Assembly (NCBI RefSeq): GCF_028745505.1
Contig: NZ_JAQZZL010000001.1
Span: forward strand, 2,477,818 to 2,541,817
Direction of reading: 5' to 3'
DNA from: Lentisphaera marina
GTDB lineage: Bacteria > Verrucomicrobiota > Lentisphaeria > Lentisphaerales > Lentisphaeraceae
Length of the DNA: 64,000 nt
The notes beneath the pieces are model-generated. The model was not told the DNA's origin. It did not search any database and saw only the letters and a list, made by a program, of their open reading frames with translations. Below are positions 1-10,400 of the stretch, piece after piece (the stretch's first letter is position 1; the number at the start of each line of letters is the position of its first letter). Both the position numbers and the translations under genes were made by a program.

Positions 1-88
1 CGACTATAATGAGAATTATATTGGGCTGTTTTTCCTGAGCACAAATCAAGCTTACGCTACTAAATAAAAATATTATTATAAATTTCAT
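1..88 (-). CDS. Sulfatase, N-terminal fragment cut by window edge
   Basis: Reading the minus strand from the ATG at 88 gives 29 codons that run off the window. They encode a hydrophobic signal peptide (MKFIIIFLFSSVSLICAQ) followed by the QPNIILIIV strand that opens type I sulfatases, just before the metal-binding Asp pair. The other sulfatases in the window have the same signal-peptide/PNxxx layout. The catalytic Cys motif lies outside the window, so the assignment rests on the first strand only. The 280 bp upstream (89-371) is AT-rich with no gene seen and should hold its promoter. Confidence 0.7.
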   Translation of the reverse strand, partial: MKFIIIFLFSSVSLICAQEKQPNIILIIV

Positions 89-371
89 GAACCACCACTT
101 TTAATAAGTTAATTACACCACAACAATAACTCAAAATCAAAAACTGTCAATTATTGTCTTTTTAATTATTTAGGATTCTTAAAACCCTGTATCATTAGTC
201 ATCATCACATATAAAAAACTAAAAAATCTAATTGAGTTTATGAATGAATAGAAAGAGTATTTCATTCACCAAAAATCGAACATCAAGATAAAAAAGACAA
301 GAAAGGACAAAAAAATATTCAGAACTCAAAAGAAACGTGCCAATCGCTTTATTTAAGAGTTATATATGTGA

Positions 372-541
372 CTACAGTAAGTAGTGCTTCAATATTTCTG
401 AGTAAAGATCACCGACGCGATAGGAGTCCTCTTGAGTTTCCTTCAAAATTAAATCGAGCTTAACTTCGTCCTGAACACCAGGCTCACGACCGGTCATATA
501 ACTAATGAGTTTTTTGGCAAAAGCCCGAGACATAGGTTTAG
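372..541 (-). repeat. 170-bp duplicate of DUF1592-gene 3' end, copy 1
   Basis: Identical to 7289-7458 except at 414 (g for a) and 530 (a for c), in the same orientation about 6.9 kb away. It begins exactly at the stop codon of the parent gene and ends inside it, at the shared bases ataggtttag. Confidence 0.95.
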
Positions 542-887
542 TTAATTCTGGAGATTGATAAAATATCTTTAAGTCATCAGCTTTACCTCCCCCATCGGTG
601 TCTCCCAGGATCACTATGCGATCGCCCTTAGAGTTCCTTACGGAGTTTCTATAATTCACTCCCTCCGCAACCCAAATACGGCCTTTAGCGTCAGTAGACA
701 TACAGGCGGGATTATAGAGATCGGGAGTGTTCGCCCAGAGACTGATTTCTAAATCCTCTGGCACAGAGAATAGACTCAAAGGCAATTTTTCTGCTCGAGG
801 CAAGGCTTTTAATTCTTCCGCATGAAGCTGAATAAATGCCATATTAGCAAAAATAGCAGCGATCAAAAAGATCTTCAGATTTTTCAT
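372..887 (-). pseudogene. Chimeric truncated gene: PVC dehydrogenase start joined to DUF1592-protein tail
   Basis: This 171-residue ORF has two unrelated parts. Residues 1 to about 116 are a signal peptide plus the start of a PVC-type membrane-bound dehydrogenase/heme protein (TIGR02604-like: EDLEISLWA, NPACMSTDAKGRIWVAEG). The last 56 residues, from KPMSRAFAKK on, match the C-terminus of the DUF1592 protein at 7289-10621 with one change. The shared DNA is 372-541 versus 7289-7458, 170 bp with two mismatches. The rest of the dehydrogenase, including its heme motif, is missing. The start overlaps the stop of the DUF1080 gene by one base (TAATG), so it is the second cistron of that unit. A working function is unlikely. 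Confidence 0.8.
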
Positions 888-1720
888 TATTCCTTCTCAT
901 CCTTCAGTTCTTTTATGCGGATATTTCGGTAAAGCACTTCGGCCCATTCAGCCTGGAGGCCGATAAAACCTTTCGTCAGAGGAACGAGTTTTCCCTCTTC
1001 CATTTTTTGAATATTCATAATTTCGTGAACAACCTTTCCGTTTAGCATAAAGGTCGCTTTCTTGTCTCCAAGGACACGAATTTCAATTTCATTCCATTGC
1101 CCTTTGGGCTTTTCTATGCCAAACTGAGTAAATACGCCTTTTCCACCTGTGTAGAGATCTCCATTGGGATCCCAGCCACTTTTTTTGCGTTTATACTGAG
1201 CTTGCACTTGGTCATTTTGGATCAAAATCAAGTCACCTGTATGGAAGCGGCGAGGTTTTCGCCCCTTCCAGTGCTCTTTGGATTTGCCAGTAACAGTGCC
1301 TGGTGTTTCGCCCACTTGCATTTCAATTGAATTTGGCCAAAGTTTTTTAAGGCTGCCGTGAGCATGAAAGAGAACGCCCGCATCTCGATCCCAATCTGTT
1401 CGTGGGCTAAATCGCTTTTCCAGCCATTTATATTCCAGTCGTAAAATATAATGGCTGTATTGCTTTGTAGTGATGAGACAACCAGGCACTTGCTCCGAAC
1501 CATTCTTTTTACCGGCATAGGCATGAATGGCTTTTTCTTCCTTGTTCACGGAAAAAGCATCAGTTGCTCTGGTCGTCCCCCAACCGCTGAGGGTCTTTCC
1601 ATCAAAGAGTGGAGTAAAGCCCTCTTCCGCAAAGCTTGGACTGATGAATACTACAACAACCAACAGCGCTATAAAACTGACACTGTGTTTATACTTCCAT
1701 ATATCTTTTTTTAACTTCAT
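887..1720 (-). CDS. DUF1080 (3-keto-disaccharide hydrolase-like) secreted protein
   Basis: The protein has 277 residues. An N-terminal hydrophobic segment (about residues 14-31, ending PSFAEE) is a signal peptide. It is followed by the family's opening motif GFTPLFDGKTLSGWG and a jelly-roll, concanavalin-like sandwich to the end (AGVLFHAHG, EIRVLGDKKATFMLNGKVV, GFIGLQAEWAEVLYRNIRIKEL). DUF1080 proteins are abundant in PVC and Bacteroidetes genomes and are linked to 3-keto-glucoside hydrolysis or carbohydrate binding; which applies here cannot be read from sequence. Length is normal for a single domain. It precedes the chimeric ORF with a one-base overlap. Confidence 0.88.
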   Translation of the reverse strand: MKLKKDIWKYKHSVSFIALLVVVVFISPSFAEEGFTPLFDGKTLSGWGTTRATDAFSVNKEEKAIHAYAGKKNGSEQVPGCLITTKQYSHYILRLEYKWLEKRFSPRTDWDRDAGVLFHAHGSLKKLWPNSIEMQVGETPGTVTGKSKEHWKGRKPRRFHTGDLILIQNDQVQAQYKRKKSGWDPNGDLYTGGKGVFTQFGIEKPKGQWNEIEIRVLGDKKATFMLNGKVVHEIMNIQKMEEGKLVPLTKGFIGLQAEWAEVLYRNIRIKELKDEKE

Positions 1721-1811
1721 GATTCTTGTCCTTTTTAACTTATTTGATGGCTCCGCTTCCTAGAGAGAGCTACCATGCCACTAGATAAATCGTTTCTATT
1801 TATTTTGACTT

Positions 1812-3452
1812 CTAAAATTTTTTCTTACTTGTTCCCGACTTGCTCGTAAGCCTCATTCTCTGATCTCCCTGAGTCAAAGCCGGCCGCTTAAATCGAGGTT
1901 CTTTATTCACAGTTGGTTTATTTAATTTTGCAGGAAGCCGTTCATCTTCTGTGGAAACTTTAAACCACATGGACTTTAATTGTTCGAGTTTTTCAGGATA
2001 CTGCGCAGCCAGGTTATGTTGCTCGGTGGGATCTTTACTCATATTATAGAGTTCCCAATTGGACAAGCCTTGACTGACGATTTTCCAATCTCCTAAACGA
2101 TAGGCGCGATTGTTACCAAACATTTGATAGATCCCATCTTTACGAACCGCCTTCTGGCCCTTAAATGCAGGAACCATAGAGATGCCATTAATAGGCTCGA
2201 TTTTCTGTCCTTCATATTGCTCTGGGTAGCTCGCTCCGCAGATATCTACAAGCGTCGGCATGATGTCCATGAGGTGAAAGGCATTTTGCTGGTCTACAGT
2301 TCCACCAGGCAATGATATTCCTTTTGGCCAGTGCACGATAAAGGGGGAAATAATTCCACCTTCATGCATATTTGTTTTAAATAAACGATAAGGGCTGTTA
2401 CTGACAAAAGCCCAATCGACACCAACCGTCGTAAATGAATCTCCCTGTGATGTTGGATAGGAGCGTTCAAACAACTCACGTTCACGGGACATGGTAACTC
2501 TTTCTGCACCATTGTCGGAACAGAATAGAATGATCGTATTTTCATACTCGCCAAGATTTTTGAGTTGGGCAATTAACCTGCCAATGTTTTGGTCAAGGCG
2601 ATCAATCATCCCGGCATAAGTCGCCATGAGAAGATCCTGATAATCTTGATCTTCTTTAGACAGTGCATTCCAATCGCGCAGCTTGATCTCTTTCGAAGAT
2701 GAAGGAAGCAAATCGCTTCCAATGAGGCCAAGATTTTTCATTTTTTCGAGACGCTTTTCACGAGTAGCAAGCCAGCCATTGCTGTATGAGCCTCTGTATT
2801 TGTCTATGTCTTCCTGAGGAGCCTGCAGTGGATAATGCGGAGCATTGTAAGGTAGATAAAGAAGAAAAGGTTTCTTTTTGGCTTTTGCCTCTTTTATAAA
2901 TGTGATGCCGAAATCGGTGATCAAGTCGGTTATGTACTTACCATTAGTATTATAACTCTCACCGTCTAACTGGAGATACTTTGAATTAAAATAATCTTTA
3001 ATATACCCTGGTAAAAAACCGAAAAAACGATCGAAGCCTAAATCCTTGGGCTCAGGTTTGATATGCCATTTACCTGAGGCTGCCGTGTAGTAACCAGCAT
3101 TACGCAAGACTTGAGCAATGGATACACCTCGCTCAATATTGCCGTTATGTAATTTAACAGTCCCATCCGATCCGGCATTACCCGCCTGATACGAATGTAA
3201 ACCTGTAAGTAAGGTCACCCTTGATGAGTGACACTTACCCGTATTATAAAACTGGCGAAAACGCAAACCATTTTGTGCCAATGAATCGAGATTTGGAGTC
3301 TTAATTTCTCCGCCATAGCAAGCAAGATCAGAATAGCCCATATCATCGACCATAATCATAATAACATTAGGTCGCTCTTCAGCTAATCCTTGGCTGGCCA
3401 TTCCAAATATACAGACGATGGTGGCACACACTACTTTTCTGATAACACGCAC
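1812..3452 (-). CDS. Type I (formylglycine) sulfatase, secreted
   Basis: The protein has 546 residues with a signal peptide (residues 1-24). Metal-binding DD is at 36-37 (MVDDMGYSD). The sulfatase signature CHSSR is at 74-78, with Cys74 the residue expected to be matured to formylglycine, and GKWH lies near 127-130. The second metal site is in CSDNGAE. It should remove sulfate esters from a polysaccharide outside the cytoplasm. The C-terminal 40 residues are basic and Lys/Ser-rich (SKSGTSKKKF). The 360 bp on either side hold only the SASA esterase and DUF1080 genes on the same strand. Substrate position is not predictable here. Confidence 0.93.
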   Translation of the reverse strand: MRVIRKVVCATIVCIFGMASQGLAEERPNVIMIMVDDMGYSDLACYGGEIKTPNLDSLAQNGLRFRQFYNTGKCHSSRVTLLTGLHSYQAGNAGSDGTVKLHNGNIERGVSIAQVLRNAGYYTAASGKWHIKPEPKDLGFDRFFGFLPGYIKDYFNSKYLQLDGESYNTNGKYITDLITDFGITFIKEAKAKKKPFLLYLPYNAPHYPLQAPQEDIDKYRGSYSNGWLATREKRLEKMKNLGLIGSDLLPSSSKEIKLRDWNALSKEDQDYQDLLMATYAGMIDRLDQNIGRLIAQLKNLGEYENTIILFCSDNGAERVTMSRERELFERSYPTSQGDSFTTVGVDWAFVSNSPYRLFKTNMHEGGIISPFIVHWPKGISLPGGTVDQQNAFHLMDIMPTLVDICGASYPEQYEGQKIEPINGISMVPAFKGQKAVRKDGIYQMFGNNRAYRLGDWKIVSQGLSNWELYNMSKDPTEQHNLAAQYPEKLEQLKSMWFKVSTEDERLPAKLNKPTVNKEPRFKRPALTQGDQRMRLTSKSGTSKKKF

Positions 3453-3493
3453 AAATAACTCCTTAAGTTTTTCATATCAACAGCACGTATGAT

Positions 3494-4297
3494 CTACTTG
3501 CCTTGGTTTATGGATTGCCTGATAAGCTTTTGAGATGCTTTAGCAAGTCGTTTAGAAAATTCCTTGTAACCTTTGTCGGTATAATGCAAATCGTTGCTTA
3601 CCTCAATGATTTCTGTCCCCTTATTCTTCACTCTTCGAGTCTGCAGGCCATCATTGAGATCATCGGTATTGACCCACGCACCATGAGGCAGAGTCTCTGC
3701 AATTTTGACCTGTAAGTCTCGTATCGCAATCCACGCATCTGATTTAACTTTATTTTGCTGCATCTTCTCATGCATGTGATAGTCACTCAATCGGCCAATC
3801 ACCACGTTTATATCCTTGAGCTTTAAGTCAGCCTTAATTCGATCAAGTAATCGGAAGAAATTCTTTTGGTAGATTTCTGCAGGCATTGACTTATCTTTCT
3901 TCCAGTCTGGTTTCGGATTGAGGAGCACATCCGATTCGCCCTGCATCCAGATAAAAGTGACGCTGGTAATTTCTTTGTCTTTTATCGCTGCTTTGACGGA
4001 TGACATCAATTTTGGGTAAACAGTTCCAGGACTCGTGATCTCATTACCATAGGCATCAATTGTCTTTTCCAGCCAGTATGCAATGGAAGAGCCAGCGGCA
4101 GCATGGCGAACAGCAATCACTGAACCCTGACCGAATTCTTTCTCTACCATTGGTTTGATTATATCACTCTCGCGAACCTTGCCATTCATATTTGATTGCC
4201 CGCTCAGTATGATGAGGTGTTTGGCTTGCTCTCCAGCTGTGACTAGTCCACTGGCTATGACAAAGAAAGTTAAAGCTAAATAGCGCATTGTTCTCAT
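3494..4297 (-). CDS. SASA-type SGNH carbohydrate acetylesterase, secreted
   Basis: The protein has 267 residues with a signal peptide through about residue 22. Block I is GQSNM at 33-37 with the nucleophile Ser35. The conserved WMQGESD is at 117-123. A C-terminal NDLHYTDKGY supplies the acid/histidine pair. These are the marks of the SASA family (sialate O-acetylesterase-like, DUF303), which removes acetyl groups from sugars. It lies 41 bp upstream of the sulfatase on the same strand, so the two probably act together on a substituted glycan. Its length is typical of a minimal SASA domain. Confidence 0.88.
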   Translation of the reverse strand: MRTMRYLALTFFVIASGLVTAGEQAKHLIILSGQSNMNGKVRESDIIKPMVEKEFGQGSVIAVRHAAAGSSIAYWLEKTIDAYGNEITSPGTVYPKLMSSVKAAIKDKEITSVTFIWMQGESDVLLNPKPDWKKDKSMPAEIYQKNFFRLLDRIKADLKLKDINVVIGRLSDYHMHEKMQQNKVKSDAWIAIRDLQVKIAETLPHGAWVNTDDLNDGLQTRRVKNKGTEIIEVSNDLHYTDKGYKEFSKRLAKASQKLIRQSINQGK

Positions 4298-4763
4298 ATA
4301 TTGTTATTCCTTTTAATATGGTTTCGTCTCTTCTTTTTTGATGTTTTCTAACTGGAATTCAGATTCTACTTTGGATGAGTAGATGCTCTTGTGCCGCCGA
4401 AGGCAACTAAAATTTTATGTAAACAAAGCTGTCTTTTTGATGATACCCTATTGATCACAAACTATCCTTTTTTATTACGCATCTACTAAACTATTGTTCA
4501 GTCGGTAGCTAATCTCACAGCTATTTTTTTACTTTTATTATTTTTTTTAAAAGGATCTCACAGATTATTTTATCAAAAAAATATTGATTCTAAAAATGCT
4601 CGCATCTTGAGTTGTTTTGGGCAAAGTACATCAAGTCTACCACAAGCAACAGAGGATGGAGTTTTCAATTAAATTTCACCTGATTAAAGGCGTTCTGGAC
4701 TATGATGAGACAGAACTTAAAGACAACTAATTAAGGGACTTAGCCAAATCCTTTCTAGGATCG
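4298..4763. other. Intergenic region, no gene seen
   Basis: This 466-bp stretch separates the 3' end of the FecR-LamG gene from the 5' end of the SASA gene. It is AT-rich with poly-T/poly-A runs (about 4526-4575) and should hold the promoter of the esterase/sulfatase pair. Only a weak small hairpin (atccttTCTaggat, about 4748-4761) is visible next to the FecR stop. Confidence 0.5.
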
Positions 4764-6491
4764 TTATTTTGGTGTACTGATGTTATAATAGTCCAGCATT
4801 TCGGATGCACTAAAAGGTCGTTCAGAAATAAGCATTTCATCGATACTACCTTTAAACTGAAAGGACCTTTGTTTTCTAGGCTCAATGGGATGAGTCAAAT
4901 TGCCAATTTCGAGAAAATCCATTTTTACCGGAGATTGATTCCTTAAAACACTCTCACTCACAGCTTGACCATTGAGATAATGAGTAACTACTTCCTCATT
5001 GAAGTCATAAGTTACCCCGAGACATAGCCATTCCCCAAGATATTTCGGTTCAATCAGCTTAGGCTTAGTCATAAAATTATGCCATTTTTGGCTACTGTTT
5101 ACTTTGTCAACGTAAGCAATAGCTAAGCGAATTGCTCCCCTATCGGTAATGTGCCAACGCATTGCATGAAAGTCACCTTCTTTAACTTTTTCGACCCTCT
5201 TTTCTTTGATTGAAGCATTTTGAGTCCAACGGGACTGACCTTCAAATGTCATAAGAGCCTGGTTTAGATTTAATTGATCTATTTTAACCCAGGATAATAA
5301 GGTAAAGTTTTTGCGAGTGTGAGGAAGACGAACCATGAAGCGATCATAAAATTTTGAAAAATGAACAGCGCCGTTTTCTTGCCAGCGACCCAAAGCTTTA
5401 GTTACCCCAAAAGGATATACTGCTTGAATAGATTTACCCGAAATATCACTTTTAATCAGTCGCATAGGCTTATTCGTTTTGGCCAGATGAAAAAGAGTAT
5501 CGGGGTCTGTTTTAATTCTTTCATTTTGGGACAACCAAACCTGATACTTATGCTGCGTATTCTTCTCACGTAAATTTTCAAATTCTTGAATGGTAAAGGT
5601 CAAAGACCCATTGTTTGGCGAATTAGAAATGACGCCATTACTGACTTCAATAGCATTATCCGTTAGAATACTGGTATATTGCTTAGAACTAACCGGCTTC
5701 ACTTTCACTTCTCCATCAAGGACTAGCATCCTGGTGTTGTCGAGGCTTGCGTCGACTTGAAATGATGTGCCTATATCGAGGATTTCAGCCTCTTTAGTCC
5801 TAACTATAAAACCTTTTCCAAATTCATTTACCTGGCAGCTAATTTTCCCTTTTTCTAAAAAGATTTCCTTGTTGCCAAGAATCTTTATTTTAGTTCCAGC
5901 ACTCATGGTTAAAGTGACCCCCGACATGAAATCAAGCAGAGCTTTTCCTTTTAGAAGATGAAGCCCTTCTCGCTTGAGAATCTTTAAATGGTTAAATTTC
6001 GGGTCGGACCATTGTGCTTCTGAACTGGATGTGATGACGGCCATCACATCGCTGATATTCATCATTGCTTCAGAGTTGAGGTTCTGCGGAACGGAAAGAT
6101 CTAAACTGGGCTTATCAGCAACAACAGGTATCTGCTCCGAAGGCAGAGAGGCTCCAGGGCGGAAAATAATAAAGCCAATAATTAACATAGCTGCAACCAG
6201 CATGCTTAATTGAATGATCTTTTTTTGTTTACCTTCTTTCTCTAAAGCCTTGAAAATATTTTCATCAAAATTGCTTTGACCATTAACGGGTGAATTTAGT
6301 AATTCCTCCAACAAGGCAAAACGTGGTTCACTGTCAGTAACGGCTTTTATTTTACCCAGCATGACGACTTCATCGGCAAATGCAGCGCGAAATTCAAGAT
6401 CATTTTGCAAGCGCTCTAAAAGGCGATCCATATCTTCGTGTTCTTCTTCAGAGAGCCAGATTTTTATAAGTAGTTTTAAGTCATCTTTCAT
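4764..6491 (-). CDS. FecR-like anti-sigma factor with C-terminal LamG domain
   Basis: The protein has 575 residues. The N-terminal cytoplasmic part (about 1-90) is the kind that binds the sigma factor. One membrane segment follows (about 95-111, LSMLVAAMLIIGFIIF). A FecR domain covers about 185-275 (LLKGKALLDFMSGVTLTMSAGTKI in two parts, IGTSFQVDA, LVLDGEVKV). Residues about 370-565 form a LamG/concanavalin-like lectin domain (FTLLSWVKID, HYLNGQAV, FKGSIDEMLIS). Its start overlaps the stop of the ECF sigma gene by four bases (ATGA), so the pair is translationally coupled. The lectin domain may sense a glycan outside the membrane and release the sigma factor; that role is inferred from the domain order. 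Confidence 0.87.
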   Translation of the reverse strand: MKDDLKLLIKIWLSEEEHEDMDRLLERLQNDLEFRAAFADEVVMLGKIKAVTDSEPRFALLEELLNSPVNGQSNFDENIFKALEKEGKQKKIIQLSMLVAAMLIIGFIIFRPGASLPSEQIPVVADKPSLDLSVPQNLNSEAMMNISDVMAVITSSSEAQWSDPKFNHLKILKREGLHLLKGKALLDFMSGVTLTMSAGTKIKILGNKEIFLEKGKISCQVNEFGKGFIVRTKEAEILDIGTSFQVDASLDNTRMLVLDGEVKVKPVSSKQYTSILTDNAIEVSNGVISNSPNNGSLTFTIQEFENLREKNTQHKYQVWLSQNERIKTDPDTLFHLAKTNKPMRLIKSDISGKSIQAVYPFGVTKALGRWQENGAVHFSKFYDRFMVRLPHTRKNFTLLSWVKIDQLNLNQALMTFEGQSRWTQNASIKEKRVEKVKEGDFHAMRWHITDRGAIRLAIAYVDKVNSSQKWHNFMTKPKLIEPKYLGEWLCLGVTYDFNEEVVTHYLNGQAVSESVLRNQSPVKMDFLEIGNLTHPIEPRKQRSFQFKGSIDEMLISERPFSASEMLDYYNISTPK

Positions 6492-7042
6492 TGAGAAATC
6501 TCATTTTTCACACAATTACGCAGCAAACCATTGGCGCGGTACTGCAGGTTGTAGATAGCACCAGGAGTAGAGTTCATTTCTTCTGCCAAAACCTGCGCTT
6601 TTGTACCATTGAGTCCGGATTTGACAACAAGTCGCATATTTTGAGGTAATTTGGAAATACATTCCAACAAAGCTTTTATACTGTCGTCTGTTTCTAGTTT
6701 AAATTTCTCATCGAGTTCTGGAGAAATTATTTCGACGACTTTCTCTTTAAAGTTAGTCATTAGATGACCGCGTCTTTTAGTGGCACGCATATAGTTAGTT
6801 AATTTAAAATGAGCAATACCGCGAATCCAACTGCCAAAATCTTTAGAAGTATCAAATTCAGAAAGTTTTTTATAAGCTGTTATAAAAGTTTCCTGGATTA
6901 GATCATCGATGTCACTGTGATTGAAAAGTATACTGGCGACATAGGACCTAACCATGAGTTTATAGTGATCGACAATCACCCAATAGTCATCGCGATCGCC
7001 TCTAATAACCTGCTTTATAGCTGTTTCTATATCTTTATTCAT
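6488..7042 (-). CDS. ECF RNA polymerase sigma factor
   Basis: The protein has 184 residues. Region 2 is at about 20-90 (DIDDLIQETFITAYKKL, then DFGSWIRGIAHFKLTNYMRA). Region 4 is at about 130-178 (ISKLPQNMRLVVKSGLNG, AQVLAEEMNSTPGAIYNLQYR). This is the planctomycete/Lentisphaera ECF type. It is followed directly by its FecR-like partner. Length is normal and region 3 is absent, as expected. Genes under its control cannot be named from this window; the nearby DUF1552/DUF1592 pair is one candidate by position only. Confidence 0.92.
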   Translation of the reverse strand: MNKDIETAIKQVIRGDRDDYWVIVDHYKLMVRSYVASILFNHSDIDDLIQETFITAYKKLSEFDTSKDFGSWIRGIAHFKLTNYMRATKRRGHLMTNFKEKVVEIISPELDEKFKLETDDSIKALLECISKLPQNMRLVVKSGLNGTKAQVLAEEMNSTPGAIYNLQYRANGLLRNCVKNEISQ

Positions 7043-7288
7043 AATTTACCTTTACTGACTTATTGTCCTCTGACAAGAAGATCTCACAGGTTTTATAGAT
7101 GAAAATTATAAATAATAACAGAAACCTAGTTGAAGTCATTTTTCGCTGGACTCTGTACAGACCTGCTCACAAGACGAAGCTCTTAAGCGCCTTCAAAATG
7201 TATATATTCTTCAAAAACCATCTATGATTTAAAGAGTGAATAATTAGATGGAAGGATCTACTTAACCCTTCCCCCTAAACATGTGTAG

Positions 7289-7458
7289 CTACAGTAAGTA
7301 GTGCTTCAATATTTCTGAGTAAAGATCACCAACGCGATAGGAGTCCTCTTGAGTTTCCTTCAAAATTAAATCGAGCTTAACTTCGTCCTGAACACCAGGC
7401 TCACGACCGGTCATATAACTAATGAGTTTTTTGGCAAAAGCCCGAGCCATAGGTTTAG
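7289..7458 (-). repeat. 170-bp repeat, copy 2 (parental, inside DUF1592 gene)
   Basis: This is the 3' end of the intact DUF1592 gene and the apparent donor of the tail now fused to the truncated dehydrogenase at 372-887. Confidence 0.95.
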
Positions 7459-10400
7459 AATAATCTTTCAGGTAGTCCTTTAATTGACTGACGTCAGAAA
7501 GTTTTTGATCATTAATTTTCACCGTGTCAGCAACATAGTGATTATTATATTTACCGACTGAATCATACTTATCCATGAGAATCGCTAAGGAATCCAAGCG
7601 CTTGTGACAGGAATTACATGCCGGATTTTGTGCGTGAACCTCCAAGCGTTCACGCAAGGTCTTGGCCCCTGCACTCTCTTCAAAGTCTTTCACATCCACA
7701 CTCGGGGGCGAAGGCAGTGGCGAATCAAGGATATTTTCAGATATCCAGGCAGCGCGTTTAATCGGCAAGGGGTCCACTCCATTACCAGTGGCTGTAAGGA
7801 AAGCCCCCATACTTAAGACTCCGCCTCGACCGGCTTTTTTGGCCTCCACTTTAGTGAAAGAACCACCATCTGATAAATCACCTGTATAAAGGCCATAAAA
7901 ATCCATCAGGCTCTTATCCATGAAACTGTAATCCGCCTGAACTAAATCGAGAATGGGACGGTTTTCTCGAAACATATTTAACAGGAAAAACTCTGCTTCC
8001 TGACGCTGACGCCGCTCAATTTCATTCTTGTAGTAAGTCTTAAACTTACCTTCATCAGGACGGTTATTATTGATCTCACCTAACTTTAACCATTGATAGG
8101 TAAAGGCATTGGAAAAGCGCCTAAAGTTGTCATGCTCAATTATCCATTTAGCAAGCCCCTTGTAATCTTTTTTCCTAATCACAGTTTTATATTTTTCTGC
8201 GAACTCCGCACTTGGTGGTGACTTATGCGTCATATATGAGGCATAGCGAATTTTATCTTCAATTGTTTTTGCCATAGAATCTAAAATCAGGAATCGCGGA
8301 GACATAAAAAAGGCGATCATGGCATTGCGGTAGGCATCCTCCATTTTTATTTTTTGTCGACATAGATCCCTGAACATGTAAGTGTAAATCACACTTAATT
8401 TCATGCCGTTAAAGCTATGAAGGTACTTAAATTTCTCACGAACTTCAGTATCATTAATTCTCGTCTCTTCATCGAATGAAAGAGGATTTAAAACGACATC
8501 AAAAGGCCCCTCAATTTTCTGATTGGTGATATTAATCTGAGGAAAATCATATTTTTTCATATCCATTTCCCGTCTTGCAGCTTCAATTTCCTTCATTCCT
8601 GTTTCTTCACCGTGCCTATGGTGGGCAATCATGTTGGCCAAACGATTTCGCCCAATTAATTGTTTTGCATCCAGAGCAAAAGCCACACCTGAGCGACGCT
8701 TGACTTCAAATTCAATTCCATATTCTCCATCGGAGGGAATATCAATTGTTTCCAGGTGCTTAAGTTTTGCAAAAGGATCAGCTGTACCTGGAGGCTCTAA
8801 ATAGAATCGTACAGGCATGTTGAGTATGGGATTTTCTTCAAACAGTTTTTCGTAGTGAGCAACTATCTCCGGGCCATACTTTTCTTCTGTAATCTTGCTC
8901 ATGGACATATTTTCACGGGTAGCTGTGAAAGTCAGCCGATATTTACCTGGCGGTAAAGATCGAGCGGCCAAGGTTTTGTCAACTAATGCATTATTATTTC
9001 CATCTAGATAACGGTCCTGCTTACTTACTTTCTTTTCTGAAAGATCTTTAAAATTCAATGAACAGTACCATTTGGGATCATATTGGGGCCAGCGCACGTG
9101 GGTTTCGGTATCAAAGTTTCTCACGTGAAAAAGCGTACTCGGAAATTTAACTGTTTGATTTAAAGGGTCGACTTGCGGGCGCAGGCCTATAAAACTTTGC
9201 AGCATGTCATAAAGAATCATATAATAACGACTGATATACTGGGGGCTCAAAATCTTTCGTTGATGTGTGTAAAAACTCTGCTCTGAGTAAAACTTATGTA
9301 TGTCTTCCACAGGATTGTACTGCGAGTAATCGACATCAAGTAAATCACCAAGGGTGTTTTGGATTTCATAGGGAGTCATAACCCGAGTAGTCACCCCCTC
9401 TTTCAAGTCCTCGAACATCACTTTAATTGAGCTTAAGAGCAAGTCCTGCTCCTCATTTTCGAGTGGGACAGAATCGGGCTCATCTTCAACCGGTGGAGGC
9501 ATTTCACCTTTATCGATACTACGATAGATCTTTGCCCAGTACTTTGAATTCAATGACTTAGAGGCCATCAAGCGAGCAATATTAAAATCACCTTCAACTT
9601 CTTTTCCTTCAGCACCGTGACAGGACACACATTTATTCGTAAGCACTTCATTAAAACTCAAATGACTTAACTCACCCGTAAAAAGGTTTTCTTCCTGGGG
9701 TTGATAAAAGTTAGGTTCTTCTTCGAGTTCTTCTTCGGGCTCTTCTTCCTTCACCTCCTCAACAATAACTTGAGCTTTTTCAATGACCGGCTTAGGCTTT
9801 TCTTTTTTCACCTCAGGTTTTGGCTGATTTTTCTTCGCTAAATCTGCTTGCTGCTGTTTAACATAAGCAATGATATCTTTGGAGAAAAAGGCTCCTGTAC
9901 CGATAAGCAGGATCAATACCAACGCCCCCACTGGGAAAGATTTCTTGTTCACAGTCCGGGGTACTTTTGTAGGAGCTTTGAGCTTTTTCTTCGATTTGAT
10001 TTTTGTTGGACTCCCTTGACGAGCAGAAGACTCTTCTGAACTCCGCTTGACCGCATTGAGTTTTGGTTTTTTATCCCGATCAATAGAACCCTCAACTTTT
10101 GTCATCTTTTCTCGCTCACCAATTGAGTCACCTTTTGTTTTTTCGCTTGACTCATTGCTTGCCGAAATCTTCACTTTATTTTTTGCTGCGGCAATTTGTT
10201 CTTCTGCTGAACTCGATTGAGATTTTGCCCCAAATTTCGACTCCAGTGGACGAGCATTCAACTTGGGTAAATCTTCAAGTTCAGTCTTGTCTTGAACAGG
10301 TTCAACAATACTTTGTACCTCTTGGGCGCCCTGCTCAACAGGAACTTGCTCTAAGGGAGCTTGTTCTGCAATTTTACTTTGAGCTTCCTGCTCAGCTATA

